From Terriglobia bacterium (GTDB taxonomy: Bacteria > Acidobacteriota > Terriglobia > UBA7540), in the NCBI GenBank assembly GCA_035712365.1, contig DASTAW010000039.1, positions 1 through 64,000 of the forward strand: a DNA stretch of 64,000 bases. The letters run 5' to 3'. Position 1 is the first letter of the stretch. Every line of letters begins with the position of its first letter. The notes below the pieces were generated by a model. That model made no database searches. It was given only the letters and a program-made list of their open reading frames with translations, and was not told the DNA's origin. Positions 8,406 to 16,183 of the stretch are shown here, one piece after another. Made by a program: the position numbers and the translations under genes.

Positions 8406-9220
8406 CGACCGTGCCTGCCCGCCTGCGCCGAATTGCCGCCATTCTTCTTCGCTTGTTTTATCTGCTGCGGGGCAGCTCCGCCCGGGTGGTGCCGCTCTTC
8501 GCCTGGCAGGCTGTGGACATTGTGCTCTGGGGATTCATCAGCCACTATCTCGACTCGGTTTCAGCTTCACATCTCAACTTTGTTCCCGTCCTCCTCGGCG
8601 CGATGGTTTTCTGGGACTTCCTTGTCCGGGCACTCCATGGAGTCATCGTCGCCTTCATGGAAGACGTGTGGTCGCGCAATTTTCTGAACATCTTTGCCGC
8701 CCCTGTCTCCATTTCCGAATATCTCACCGGCCTGGTTCTCTTCAGCATCGCAACCAGCATCGTGGTGCTGGTGATCATGGTTGTGCTGGCCACGGCGGCG
8801 TTTGGCCTGCGGTTCTTCGCCTATGGCGTGCTGCTGGTACCGTTCCTGTTGCTGCTGTTTCTGTTTGGAATTGCGCTGGGGATATTCGGGGCGGCGGTGG
8901 TGCTGCGCTGGGGGCCGGCCGCCGAGTGGCTGATCTGGCCCATTCCCGCGCTGCTCTCGCCGCTGGCGTGTGTTTTCTATCCGCTCTCTGCGCTGCCTTC
9001 ATGGCTGCAATGGGTGGCGCGCCTGGTGCCGCCCTCCTATGTGTTCGAGGGCATGCGCGGAGTGGTGCAAGGCGCGGGCGTTTCGCTCCAATCGCTGCTG
9101 ATCTGCGCCGCCCTCACCGTCATCACGCTGCTGGTCGCCTGCCGCGCCTTCGTCGGCGTTTATCGGCACGCGGTGCGGTCTGGCCTCATCGCGCGCTACA
9201 GCGCCGAGAGCGTCAACTAA
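8402..9220 (+). CDS. ABC-2 type transporter permease
   Basis: 272 residues with six predicted membrane segments, among them AWQAVDIVLWGFI, FVPVLLGAMVFWDFLV, SIVVLVIMVVLATAAFG, LLVPFLLLLFLFGIALGIFG and SLLICAALTVITLLVA. PLSALPSWLQWVARLVPPSY is the loop typical of ABC-2 permeases (NodJ/DrrB type). It starts at a TTG overlapping the stop of the ATPase gene (TTGA), so the two are translationally coupled and form one exporter. A GTG at 8411 is an alternative start. Substrate unknown. Confidence 0.85.
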   Translation: MTTVPARLRRIAAILLRLFYLLRGSSARVVPLFAWQAVDIVLWGFISHYLDSVSASHLNFVPVLLGAMVFWDFLVRALHGVIVAFMEDVWSRNFLNIFAAPVSISEYLTGLVLFSIATSIVVLVIMVVLATAAFGLRFFAYGVLLVPFLLLLFLFGIALGIFGAAVVLRWGPAAEWLIWPIPALLSPLACVFYPLSALPSWLQWVARLVPPSYVFEGMRGVVQGAGVSLQSLLICAALTVITLLVACRAFVGVYRHAVRSGLIARYSAESVN

Positions 9221-9233
9221 GCCATTCACAGCA

Positions 9234-9297
9234 GTAGCACAGGCACTCTTGCCTGTGTGTTTGTCCCATTCTGCACAGCCAGGAGTGGCTGTGCTAC
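9234..9297. repeat. Palindromic intergenic element
   Basis: Lies just after the permease gene. The outer arms gtagcacag (9234-9242) and ctgtgctac (9289-9297) are perfect inverted repeats. Each half is itself a hairpin (aggcactcttgcct and agccaggagtggct). The RNA could fold as a double hairpin and act as a terminator or mRNA stabiliser; the nested palindrome also fits a repeated extragenic element. Confidence 0.65.
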
Positions 9298-9364
9298 CTT
9301 CCCCTCGCGGCTGGCGCAGACCGCCAGCCTCGGGCGCAAAAACCCTTTTTCAGCAACCTGTCGA

Positions 9365-9373
9365 TGGTAGAAT
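9365..9373 (+). promoter_or_regulatory. Possible extended -10 promoter of the methyltransferase gene
   Basis: TGGTAGAAT (TG-n-TAGAAT) stands 33 bases before the ATG at 9407 without a convincing -35 box, which suits an extended -10 promoter. The same TGGTAGAAT word occurs at 43118-43126. Assigned by eye only. Confidence 0.35.
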
Positions 9374-9406
9374 AGGCTTAACTCTGCACAGGAAGGAAGG
9401 TAAACC

Positions 9407-10015
9407 ATGCTGCGACGCATCAATTTGTTGTGGCGTCTGGCGGTCCTCCTTGCCGTTCTGGCTGCTTTTGGATATCCGCTTTCGCAGCCTCTCCGGGCGC
9501 AGTCTGAACTGACGCCTGAGTACGAAGCCGCTCACGATATCGTTCCCTTTGTTCCCACTCCCATGAAGGTTGCCGAAAGAATGCTGGAAATGGCCAAGGT
9601 GACCCCCAACGACGTTGTGTACGATCTGGGTTCGGGTGACGGCCGGATTGTGATTATGGCGGCGCAGAAGTACGGCGCGCACGCTGTGGGCGTGGAACTT
9701 GACGGCAAGCGGTACGAGGAATCCTCGGCGAAAATCGAGGAGCTCGGGCTTGCCTCAAAAGCCAAGATCCTCCACGGAGATATGTTCAAGGCGGACATCC
9801 ATCCGGCAACGGTGGTCACGCTCTACCTGCTCACCAGCGTCAATGCGGACATCCGTCCCATGCTGGAAAAGCAGCTCCGTCCCGGCACGCGCGTGGTCTC
9901 TCACGATTTCCAGATGACCGGCTGGACGCCCCAAAAATCCGAGGAAATCACCGCCGAGAACGGCTCCGTGCACACAGTGTACCTTTACATCAAGCAAGGC
10001 GGCCGCTCTGAGTAG
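9407..10015 (+). CDS. Class I SAM-dependent methyltransferase with an N-terminal signal peptide
   Basis: 202 residues. The catalytic fold is clear: motif I VVYDLGSGDGRIVIMAA near residues 71-87, the acidic motif II GVELD, then HGDMFKADI (motif III) and TVVTLYLLTSVNADI (motif IV region). It is preceded by a typical cleavable signal, RRINLLWRLAVLLAVLAAFG...PLRAQ. This is odd because the methyl donor SAM is cytoplasmic. Either the protein is exported with another function, or the hydrophobic segment is an anchor facing the cytoplasm. ATG 9407 has a good AGGAAGG ribosome-binding site, so the signal is not a start artefact. Target unknown. Confidence 0.75.
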   Translation: MLRRINLLWRLAVLLAVLAAFGYPLSQPLRAQSELTPEYEAAHDIVPFVPTPMKVAERMLEMAKVTPNDVVYDLGSGDGRIVIMAAQKYGAHAVGVELDGKRYEESSAKIEELGLASKAKILHGDMFKADIHPATVVTLYLLTSVNADIRPMLEKQLRPGTRVVSHDFQMTGWTPQKSEEITAENGSVHTVYLYIKQGGRSE

Positions 10016-10589
10016 GGAACCTACAGCCGGCCATCACGCATCTCAGGCGCAATGAAGGCCCTCTACCGTGGGGGAGGGTGGACGCGCTCGCGGCCGAAAC
10101 TCGCCGCATTGCCCCTCTACCGTTGGGAGAGGGTGGCGGAGGTACGACGACGGGTGAGGGGACCGCCGCTGCCGTTTCGCCGTCTGCCTACTGCCTACCG
10201 CCCACTGCCTTCCGGGCACTTACCGTGGGTAGGCGGCGTCCCGCAGCAGTCGCAGCCCTGGCGCATCGCCCGCTCCTGCGCTCGCAACCTGCCTGTCACC
10301 CGTCACTGACCACTATTCACTATCCACTGCTTCTCAGTCGGGTGAGTGGTGCGCCGTTTCGCAATTCGGCATTTCCAGCATCCGATGAATCTTCTTGCAT
10401 CTCAATTCCATAGGTGGTATACAAAGGCGATTACCCGCGGTGTTCGCCTGCCGCGCCGATTGCAAGACGCACGACCTAAGCACCACCCAAGCAAGACGTG
10501 GTATATACATTTGCGCGGTTACTGACTCAATCGTGTGGATGGCAGGAATTGCAATATTTGTATGGCAGACGCAGAGGAAAGGGTTATCT
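10016..10589. other. 574-base intergenic region with short direct repeats
   Basis: No convincing gene. It contains two direct copies of a C-rich/G-rich hairpin-forming word, ccctctaccgtgggggaggg (10059-10081) and cccctctaccgttgggagag (10112-10136). Further on are two related TGGTATA-containing sites, ggtggtatacaa (about 10412) and cgtggtatatac (about 10497). The composition changes from here on, marking the left edge of the accessory region. Confidence 0.5.
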
Positions 10590-11627
10590 ATGGGAAAGGA
10601 TGTGGATTTTGTAGCGACTGATTTGGAGTCTCAGATTGTCCCAGGCGGCGACGACGGTGTGCCAAGCGCCGACACCCGCGGTGCTGCTGGCGCGGACGCC
10701 GGGGCCGAAGCTCCAGCTCAGCCGGCTCCTTGGCCTATATTCCTCCGTAAGGCGACGGGAGAACAGATCCAGAAGCGTCTTGTTGGCGAATTTTCCTCGA
10801 TCCTCAATGAAAAAGGTCTCGGGCGATATTGCGCGTTGGCTCTGCTAGAACCTATGAACAGTATCGATTCTTACGATTTGGACAAGATATTCGAAGCGCT
10901 CTCACAGCAGAACGCGGCGCGGGGGATGGATGTAATGTTGCTCCTCCTCAGCCGTGGCGGCGAAATTGAACCGGCCTACCAGATAAGCAAAGTGTGCAAG
11001 TCATTCGCCTGTAATAAGTTCGTCGCCGTCGTCCCTCGCCACGCTAAGTCGGCCGCGACGCTCGTGGCGCTAGGCGCCGACGAGATACATATGGGCCCCC
11101 TCGGCCAACTAGGACCGATCGACCCCCAAATAGGAAAACTGCCCGCCTTAGGGGTAAGTCAGGCGCTGAAGACGCTCGCCTCGGTTGCGCAGGAGTACCC
11201 CGGGAGCGCAGACCTGTTTTCACGATACCTGCGCGAGGTCCTGACAGTTGAACAGATCGGCTACTGTGATCGGATCAGTGAGTCGGCCGTTCAGTACGCA
11301 ACGCGTCTCCTCTCCACCAAGATCGTTGTTCCAGGTGGGCCAGACGCAGCCGCGAAGCTGCTCGTCCATGAATACAAGGACCACGGCTTCGTGATTGACA
11401 TTGAGGAGGCAAGGCGGCACCTCGGGGAGGACTGGATCAAGACGGACACGCGCGAGCTTGCAGCAGCTGAGGTCATCTATTCTCTCTTCGAAATGATAAA
11501 CTTTTTTCTCGAATTGCGTAGGCCGAAGAGCCGTCTGATCGTCGCCGGAGGTTTGACCTTGCCTGACGCCGTCGTGATAATGGAGGAGCCACGACGAACC
11601 GCCTCCGCACGTCGGGCACCACGGTGA
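10590..11627 (+). CDS. SDH-type (serine dehydrogenase proteinase) ClpP-fold protease
   Basis: 345 residues. The core matches the SDH/SppA branch of ClpP-fold serine proteases: MDVMLLLLSRGGEIEPAYQI supplies the oxyanion/substrate strand, and VVPRHAKSAATLVALGADEI carries the expected catalytic Ser after Lys. GPLGQLGPIDPQIG completes the crotonase-like fold. There is no transmembrane helix, so a soluble cytoplasmic enzyme is expected. Related proteins sit in mobile or defence-like settings, but no partner is present here. Start ATG 10590 follows AGAGGAAAGG; the longer frame to 10395 runs through intergenic DNA. It borders the region of inverted-repeat elements. Confidence 0.75.
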   Translation: MGKDVDFVATDLESQIVPGGDDGVPSADTRGAAGADAGAEAPAQPAPWPIFLRKATGEQIQKRLVGEFSSILNEKGLGRYCALALLEPMNSIDSYDLDKIFEALSQQNAARGMDVMLLLLSRGGEIEPAYQISKVCKSFACNKFVAVVPRHAKSAATLVALGADEIHMGPLGQLGPIDPQIGKLPALGVSQALKTLASVAQEYPGSADLFSRYLREVLTVEQIGYCDRISESAVQYATRLLSTKIVVPGGPDAAAKLLVHEYKDHGFVIDIEEARRHLGEDWIKTDTRELAAAEVIYSLFEMINFFLELRRPKSRLIVAGGLTLPDAVVIMEEPRRTASARRAPR

Positions 11628-11670
11628 CGTACCGGTGGGCACCGTTGTAACTGCGCTCCTAGAACGAATT

Positions 11671-11866
11671 GGCGGGTGGCGCGGACATTGATTTTTGGTG
11701 TCTGCGTTCAGCGTGGCTGATTGGGGTTGGGACGGTGGGGTGTCGGAACCGCGCTGCGACAAGCCGGCTAAAAAATTGCCATGGACCGGCCGGTATGAAC
11801 TTCAAAAAGAGCCTCTCGCTTCGCGCGACCGCAGACACTACAAACCGAGCGTCTGCGCCACCCGTC
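11671..11866 (+). mobile_element. MITE-like element with terminal inverted repeats, copy 3
   Basis: About 196 bp. Its left end ggcgggtggcgcggac and right end gtctgcgccacccgtc are inverted repeats. The outer blocks match, in reverse orientation, the copies at 12930-13124 and 14113-14303: ggacattgatttttggtgt near one end and cctctcgcttcgcg plus gaccgcagacactacaa near the other. The middle is diverged. No transposase or target duplication was seen. Confidence 0.65.
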
Positions 11867-11883
11867 GTCATCTGCCTCGAGGA

Positions 11884-12036
11884 GTCTGGAGCCCGAATCC
11901 CTTCATTGACCGATTGTCGGCGGAGAAGCGCGACCAGGCGTACCGGGCCGTCTTCCTGGAGAACGAATGGGTCAAGCTGATGATTCTTCCCGAGATTGGA
12001 GGGCGGATTCACGCTGGCTTGGATAAGACCAACCAT
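11884..12036 (+). pseudogene. Truncated DUF5107 gene fragment
   Basis: One frame encodes NPFIDRLSAEKRDQAYRAVF followed by LENEWVKLMILPEIGGRIHA and GLDKTNH, which is the N-terminal core of DUF5107 proteins (large, often TPR-containing, carbohydrate-related). Only about 50 codons remain. The protein similarity stops abruptly after KTNH, and on the left it begins 18 bases after the end of repeat copy 3. A remnant left by insertion or deletion is the simplest reading. The frame continues both ways, but those parts resemble nothing. Confidence 0.6.
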
Positions 12037-12199
12037 CAGGAATCAACGCGCTTAATCGGTTTGGGGATGGGCTGCCCCGACCCTCTGGTTCGAAGGTTGG
12101 GTTGGGAAATCCTAAATGTCTTATCGTCCGTTGCTTCCGGGTGGCTCGCCAAAATCCCATACGGGTCGAAATGGCGGGATTCCTTCTCTCCACAGCGTG
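12037..12199. other. Non-coding spacer after the DUF5107 remnant
   Basis: About 160 bases with short overlapping frames on both strands that do not look like protein. No repeat partner inside the window was recognised. Confidence 0.4.
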
Positions 12200-12886
12200 C
12201 TAGGGCTTCTTCTTGACGGTTTTTCCACCGCCTCCATGATAAAAACCACCAACGCACTCCGGCGCGCTATCTAAGTGTACGGTTACACTTGTTTGCGCCT
12301 GCAGGCGGCACTCATAGGAGCATGACCCATCGCCATCATATTTGTGCTGAACGTAGTACATGAGAGACGGAGTGTAGGTACGAGCCTGCGCCCATTTGTG
12401 AGTGACGTCATTGTTTGTAGTCCATGCCTGCATGTTCGGCGTCATCACTGGTATATAGTTGGTTTGCGTTCCGTCGTCCCAGTCGATACTTACGCCTGAG
12501 TAGATTACAACATCACCATGCGTTGACAGCGCGTTCCCATCGACCCTAATATTCATGTGGGCCACCTCATTCTCACATACATCAAGTCTCGGATAAGGAG
12601 TGAAGCGTGCCGGGCCTCGTGTGCACCAAGAGGTACACTCGAGCCGATTTGAATGTCCTAAGTCCTGAGGGCACGTCAAGGCATGCGGGGAATCGATAAG
12701 GCTGCACGATGGATAGTAAGGACCGCTACCCGGATTGACCTTCTTGATGTTCGTAGCCGTTAAGTGCGCAGTCGTAGCGCGCTTCGCTGGCTTGGTGGGT
12801 GGTGAGGAGGGAGTCGAAGTTTGCTGTGCGATAGCAAGGACAGCAAATACACCGACAAGGTATAAGGCAAGCAGATACCGAAGCAT
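12200..12886 (-). CDS. Secreted hypothetical protein with a PKD-like segment
   Basis: 228 residues. It begins with a clear signal peptide (LRYLLALYLVGVFAVLAIAQ) cleaved after AQ, then a Pro/Thr-rich linker and a Cys-containing domain. Residues about 125-210 resemble a PKD-type beta-sandwich: VSIDWDDGTQTNY, later THKWAQARTY and a closing QTSVTVHLD strand. At least eight Cys in the mature part suggest disulphides, so a surface or extracellular role is likely. AAGGAG precedes ATG 12886. Not recognised as a named family. The 5' side is occupied by repeat copy 1, as in the neighbouring orphan gene. Confidence 0.6.
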   Translation of the reverse strand: MLRYLLALYLVGVFAVLAIAQQTSTPSSPPTKPAKRATTAHLTATNIKKVNPGSGPYYPSCSLIDSPHALTCPQDLGHSNRLECTSWCTRGPARFTPYPRLDVCENEVAHMNIRVDGNALSTHGDVVIYSGVSIDWDDGTQTNYIPVMTPNMQAWTTNNDVTHKWAQARTYTPSLMYYVQHKYDGDGSCSYECRLQAQTSVTVHLDSAPECVGGFYHGGGGKTVKKKP

Positions 12887-12929
12887 ATAGGCTCCTTTCT
12901 CGCGCGGAGGATAATGCTCTCTTAGCGCA

Positions 12930-13124
12930 GGCGGGTGGCGCAGGCACCCGCCCTCTAGTGTGTGCGTTCTTCGCGAAGCGAGAAACCCTCATTGCGACTC
13001 ATGCCCGCCAGTTTGCCGTGATCATCGAGGCCGCAGGCTGCGCGGTCCCGACCCAGGAGCACTCGAACCCTGCCCTCACCCTCTTTGATCGAAGACATAA
13101 GGAGTCAACGTCTGCGCCAGCCCC
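12930..13124 (-). mobile_element. MITE-like element with terminal inverted repeats, copy 1
   Basis: About 195 bp, upstream of the secreted PKD-like gene. Ends are ggcgggtggcgcaggc and gtctgcgccagcccc. Internal matches to copy 2 include cgcgaagcgaga, the words ccctcat and gactcatgcc, gccgcaggc and cgcggtcccgacc. Same orientation as copy 2, opposite to copy 3. Confidence 0.65.
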
Positions 13125-13136
13125 GTGGGCTATCGA

Positions 13137-14015
13137 CTAACCAGCCCGAGCATCTCTCGCTTTTGTTAGGATGACAGCTATCAAACCGACAAGCAGACCG
13201 ATAGCTAATCCGCATATTCCCCAGAATGCCGCACCGCGAATAGGGGTTCCGAAAAAGCCTCTCGCCGCACCTCTGTTGCTAGGTTCTTCCAGTGGCTGTC
13301 CGTAGAAGTCCAGCGCGAGAGGGTTTTGTGCGACTGAGTTTAGCAGTCGCCGAACCTCACTGCCATTCCGGCAATAAAGCCGGTTCCTAAGTTGGTCATC
13401 ATGGGATTCGAAATAGCCGAAAGTTGCGCGGATGCCATCAAAGTCGCCGTGTTGTGCCGAGTTTTTGATTTGCGCCGAGCCGCGCGCGTAGACCCACCGG
13501 AAGTCCGGGTCAATATTTCTCTCATTGACGCAGTCTGCGACGCCGTCCAAGGCGGCTTGCTGCAATACGGCGATGGGGGCCGAGCGAATCGCCTGAGTGT
13601 TCATATCGACGCCAGCTAGAGAAGTGCGCAGAGCTTCGCCTTTCAGCATTTCGTCACTTGTCCCTACCCAAATTCTAGCTCCCTGGTGGCCAACACTATA
13701 GGCAACGTCGGCCCTTAAATTTGCTGGAGTCGGTGGTCGCGGCGCGGCAGGACCCAGAGGCTGTGTGCCGCAGACAGCACCGGTCTCGACAACCCACTGT
13801 TGTCGCTTCCATGTACCCCGGTTTGAGCTGCATGCTATTTCGCACGGGCTCATCCCCGGAAGAGCCACCGCCGCAGTTTGTGCCACAAAAGGTTGGCCGT
13901 TGTCGTTCGAAGTGCAACTGCAGCACAATTTGTACTGCTGTCCGGACGCTGGCGCCGCCGTTAAGCATGCGAACGCAACAAGAGCAAGGAGACCACAGGT
14001 CAAGAAGCGAACCAT
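13137..14015 (-). CDS. Secreted or membrane-anchored Cys-rich hypothetical protein
   Basis: 292 residues. A signal peptide (VRFLTCGLLALVAFACLTAA...SGQ) is followed by a Cys-rich head (YKLCCSCTSNDNG, CEIACSSN, GAVCG). A roughly 150-residue domain follows, containing GARIWVGTSDEMLKG and VADCVNERNIDPDFRWVYAR. A C-terminal transmembrane helix, FWGICGLAIGLLVGLIAVIL, ends in a short basic tail, so it is probably anchored and exposed to the periplasm. ATG 14015 has AGGAGGG upstream; the longer frame to 14174 runs into repeat copy 2. I do not recognise the family. It lies 12 bases beyond the edge of repeat copy 1 and has copy 2 upstream. Confidence 0.6.
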   Translation of the reverse strand: MVRFLTCGLLALVAFACLTAAPASGQQYKLCCSCTSNDNGQPFVAQTAAVALPGMSPCEIACSSNRGTWKRQQWVVETGAVCGTQPLGPAAPRPPTPANLRADVAYSVGHQGARIWVGTSDEMLKGEALRTSLAGVDMNTQAIRSAPIAVLQQAALDGVADCVNERNIDPDFRWVYARGSAQIKNSAQHGDFDGIRATFGYFESHDDQLRNRLYCRNGSEVRRLLNSVAQNPLALDFYGQPLEEPSNRGAARGFFGTPIRGAAFWGICGLAIGLLVGLIAVILTKARDARAG

Positions 14016-14112
14016 GGCGCGGCCCTCCTGGCAATGCTTGGTTGTGACATTAATGTCAACATTTACCCAGCATTCCGTGATATTCGGAATTTCCATTTTG
14101 TACTCGGACGCT

Positions 14113-14303
14113 GGCGGGTGGCGCACATACTCGCCTTGTAGTGTCTGCGGTCTCGCGAAGCGAGAGGCCCTCATCGAGACTCATGCCAGTTTGTCTGACC
14201 ATCGAAGCCGCAGGCGTCGCGGTCCCGACCGTAGAACACTCCGACCTTGCCCTCAGCTCCGGTGATCGAACACACCAAGAGTCAATGTCCGCGCCAACCG
14301 CCC
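14113..14303 (-). mobile_element. MITE-like element with terminal inverted repeats, copy 2
   Basis: About 190 bp upstream of the Cys-rich gene. Ends are ggcgggtggcgcacat and gtccgcgccaaccgcc. It contains a perfect hairpin, TCTCGC-GAA-GCGAGA (about 14161-14175). Copies 1 and 2 each lie on the 5' side of an orphan secreted-protein gene, so they could carry promoter or leader functions for those genes. Confidence 0.65.
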
Positions 14304-14535
14304 TAAATTTCTGAGTACCTTTCGTATTGGCGAGAAATTAGCAAGTCGGAATGAGGGGCAACAATGCTCCAAAAGTACTTTTTTTATCTCCTGCCAACGC
14401 ACTTAGATTCATCCAGTACGGAAACACCTTGTATTTTCGAAAAAGCCGCTCTATTCTGGGCGTAGCTGTGGGGATGCGCCGAAAGCTGACGAGTCACAGG
14501 ATTACTCAAAGCAAGAAATAATACTGGGGCTGGCG
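14304..14535. other. Upstream region of the winged-helix regulator
   Basis: AT-richer than its surroundings (for example caaaagtactttttttatct). It probably holds the promoter of the regulator at 14536, but no clear boxes were identified. Confidence 0.35.
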
Positions 14536-15312
14536 ATGCGTGAAGGTGATGTGAATCACTCGCGCAAAATTCGCTTTTATCCCTATGAACTGGACCTGAG
14601 CACCGGGGAGCTGTGCAGAAACGGGCTGCGCACTCGACTGCAACATCAACCGCTCCAGATCCTGATTGCGCTGCTTGCGAAGCCGGGCGAAACGGTATCG
14701 CGCGAGGAATTGCGTGAACTGATCTGGCCGGGGAATGTGTTCGTTGACTACGAACACAGCCTGAATCGGTCGATCAATAAGCTGCGGCACGCGCTGGCGG
14801 ACACGGTTGGCAGGCCGCGCTACATCGAGACGCTGCACGGGCGCGGCTACCGATTCATCGGCGCGTTGGACGACGGCTCCGCGCCCCGGGAAGCGCGGCT
14901 GGCGGTGCTGCCGGTGGAAAACCTGACGGGCGCGCCGGAAAACAGCGGCCTTGCGGACGTGCTGACCGAGGCGCTGATTGACGAACTGGGGCGCGCGCTG
15001 CGGCAGCGTGTCCGCGTGGTCTCGCTGGCCTCGGTGGTGCGCTACAGGAACCGGCGGACGGCGGTGGAGAAAATCGCCGCAGAGCTGGAAGCAGACTATC
15101 TGGTCTGCGGACGGCTGCGGAGCGAAGAAGGCCAGTTTCGACTCCGTGTCGAACTTACCGAAACGCGAAAACACGCCTTGCGCTGGTCGGAATCGTTTGA
15201 ATTTCCGCACGGCGGCCCGGCTACAGCCCGAAAAGAACTCTGCGGGCGCATCGCCAGCGGCATCGAACTGGAACTCCTGCCACTGAAAGAACTGTTACCC
15301 GCCTTGGAGTGA
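14536..15312 (+). CDS. Winged-helix (OmpR/CadC-type) regulator with TolB-like domain
   Basis: 258 residues. Residues about 10-110 form an OmpR/PhoB-type winged helix: IRFYPYELDLSTGEL, then LLAKPGETVSREELRELIWP, the recognition region NRSINKLRHALAD and the wing YIETLHGRGYRFIG. There is no receiver domain. The second half (ARLAVLPVENLTG, ADVLTEALIDELGRAL, VCGRLRSEEGQFRLRVELT) is the CadC/TolB-N-like domain common in acidobacterial one-component regulators. Unlike CadC there is no membrane helix between the parts and no TPR tail, so it is short and soluble. GTG 14551 is an alternative start with a closer AAGGTGA. Targets unknown. Confidence 0.8.
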   Translation: MREGDVNHSRKIRFYPYELDLSTGELCRNGLRTRLQHQPLQILIALLAKPGETVSREELRELIWPGNVFVDYEHSLNRSINKLRHALADTVGRPRYIETLHGRGYRFIGALDDGSAPREARLAVLPVENLTGAPENSGLADVLTEALIDELGRALRQRVRVVSLASVVRYRNRRTAVEKIAAELEADYLVCGRLRSEEGQFRLRVELTETRKHALRWSESFEFPHGGPATARKELCGRIASGIELELLPLKELLPALE

Positions 15313-15504
15313 ACTTACAAAGAGGCCCAACCGTACGCGCGCGCCTCTCAGAACTCGCCTTGCGTCGCCTCCGTTTGTCGCGCGGCCTGCGGGTTCTTCC
15401 GTTCGGGGAAAGCCGGTCGCCAGCTGTTGAAGCGCGATGCCGCGTCACGCTAAGCTTTAAAGACACCTCGCCGTGCTCCAAACCCGGTGCCTGGACTCAG
15501 GCGC
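15313..15504. other. Convergent intergenic region
   Basis: Lies between the 3' ends of the regulator and the DUF4395 gene. No terminator hairpin was convincing. Confidence 0.3.
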
Positions 15505-16002
15505 CTATTTTGACCACGGGCAGGTGGAGTTGGCGAAGGCGCTGCGGCCGCTCAGGGTGTGGAAGATGTAGGACCCCATGCAAAATCTGCCGGCGATCAA
15601 CGCGATGAGGGCCACCAGCAGGAACGCCTCAAACACATAGGCGACGATCATCCAACCCAACGCCAGCGAAATGCCGGTTACGGCCATGAAGGCTGCGGCC
15701 ATGCCCTGCGCAAAACGGCGGGGCGGCGGTGCGGGCTCAAGTTTCGACCTCGATGCCGGGCCGCCAATCACCCAGTCGTAGAGCCTTTCAAAAGGATTCA
15801 ATGCGGGCACCATGACGTTCCAGGCGAGGACTGCCGCCAGCACAAAGAACAGCGTCGCCCACTGGAAGATGATACCCACGACTACCAGCAGTCCCAGAAC
15901 CGAGGGCTGAAGCTGTAAGGCGCGGAAATGCCAGCCGCGGCGAGACGGCTCTTCGTCACCAAATCCCTGCTGCGCCATGAAGCGGTCAATCGAACTATTC
16001 AT
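15505..16002 (-). CDS. DUF4395 membrane protein
   Basis: 165 residues with four hydrophobic helices: SVLGLLVVVGIIFQW, LFFVLAAVLAWNVMVP, AAAFMAVTGISLALGWMIV and FLLVALIALIAGRFCMGSYI. The pattern NPFERLYDWVIG, then PPRRFAQGMAA and GRFCMGSYIFHTL is that of DUF4395 integral membrane proteins of unknown function. A weak GAGGT site precedes ATG 16002. No neighbour explains its role; it is divergent from the deacetylase gene. Confidence 0.75.
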   Translation of the reverse strand: MNSSIDRFMAQQGFGDEEPSRRGWHFRALQLQPSVLGLLVVVGIIFQWATLFFVLAAVLAWNVMVPALNPFERLYDWVIGGPASRSKLEPAPPPRRFAQGMAAAFMAVTGISLALGWMIVAYVFEAFLLVALIALIAGRFCMGSYIFHTLSGRSAFANSTCPWSK

Positions 16003-16090
16003 GCTCTTACCTCTGGGGTCCCGTTCTGGTTAACTTACTCCTTCTGCGTGCTGCCTGCAAGCCCACTGCAACGAATCGGGAGAGACGTTG

Positions 16091-16099
16091 TGCTAGGAT
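16091..16099 (+). promoter_or_regulatory. Possible extended -10 element for the deacetylase gene
   Basis: TGCTAGGAT fits TG-n-TAnnnT and lies about 85 bases ahead of the start codon at 16184. No good -35 box. Weak, by-eye assignment. Confidence 0.25.
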
Positions 16100-16183
16100 A
16101 ATCATCGCCGAGAGTGAGTCTGCGTTAGGTGGAACCCGTGCATCAGGCAGGGGCACGGCGGCAACGGGACATGCAGGTCGGCC

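Noticed and set aside
11671-14303. Interpretation of the inverted-repeat elements as integron attC sites
   Set aside because: The ends do not fit the RYYYAAC/GTTRRRY core sites, the elements are longer than usual attC sites, orientation is mixed, and no integrase gene is present.
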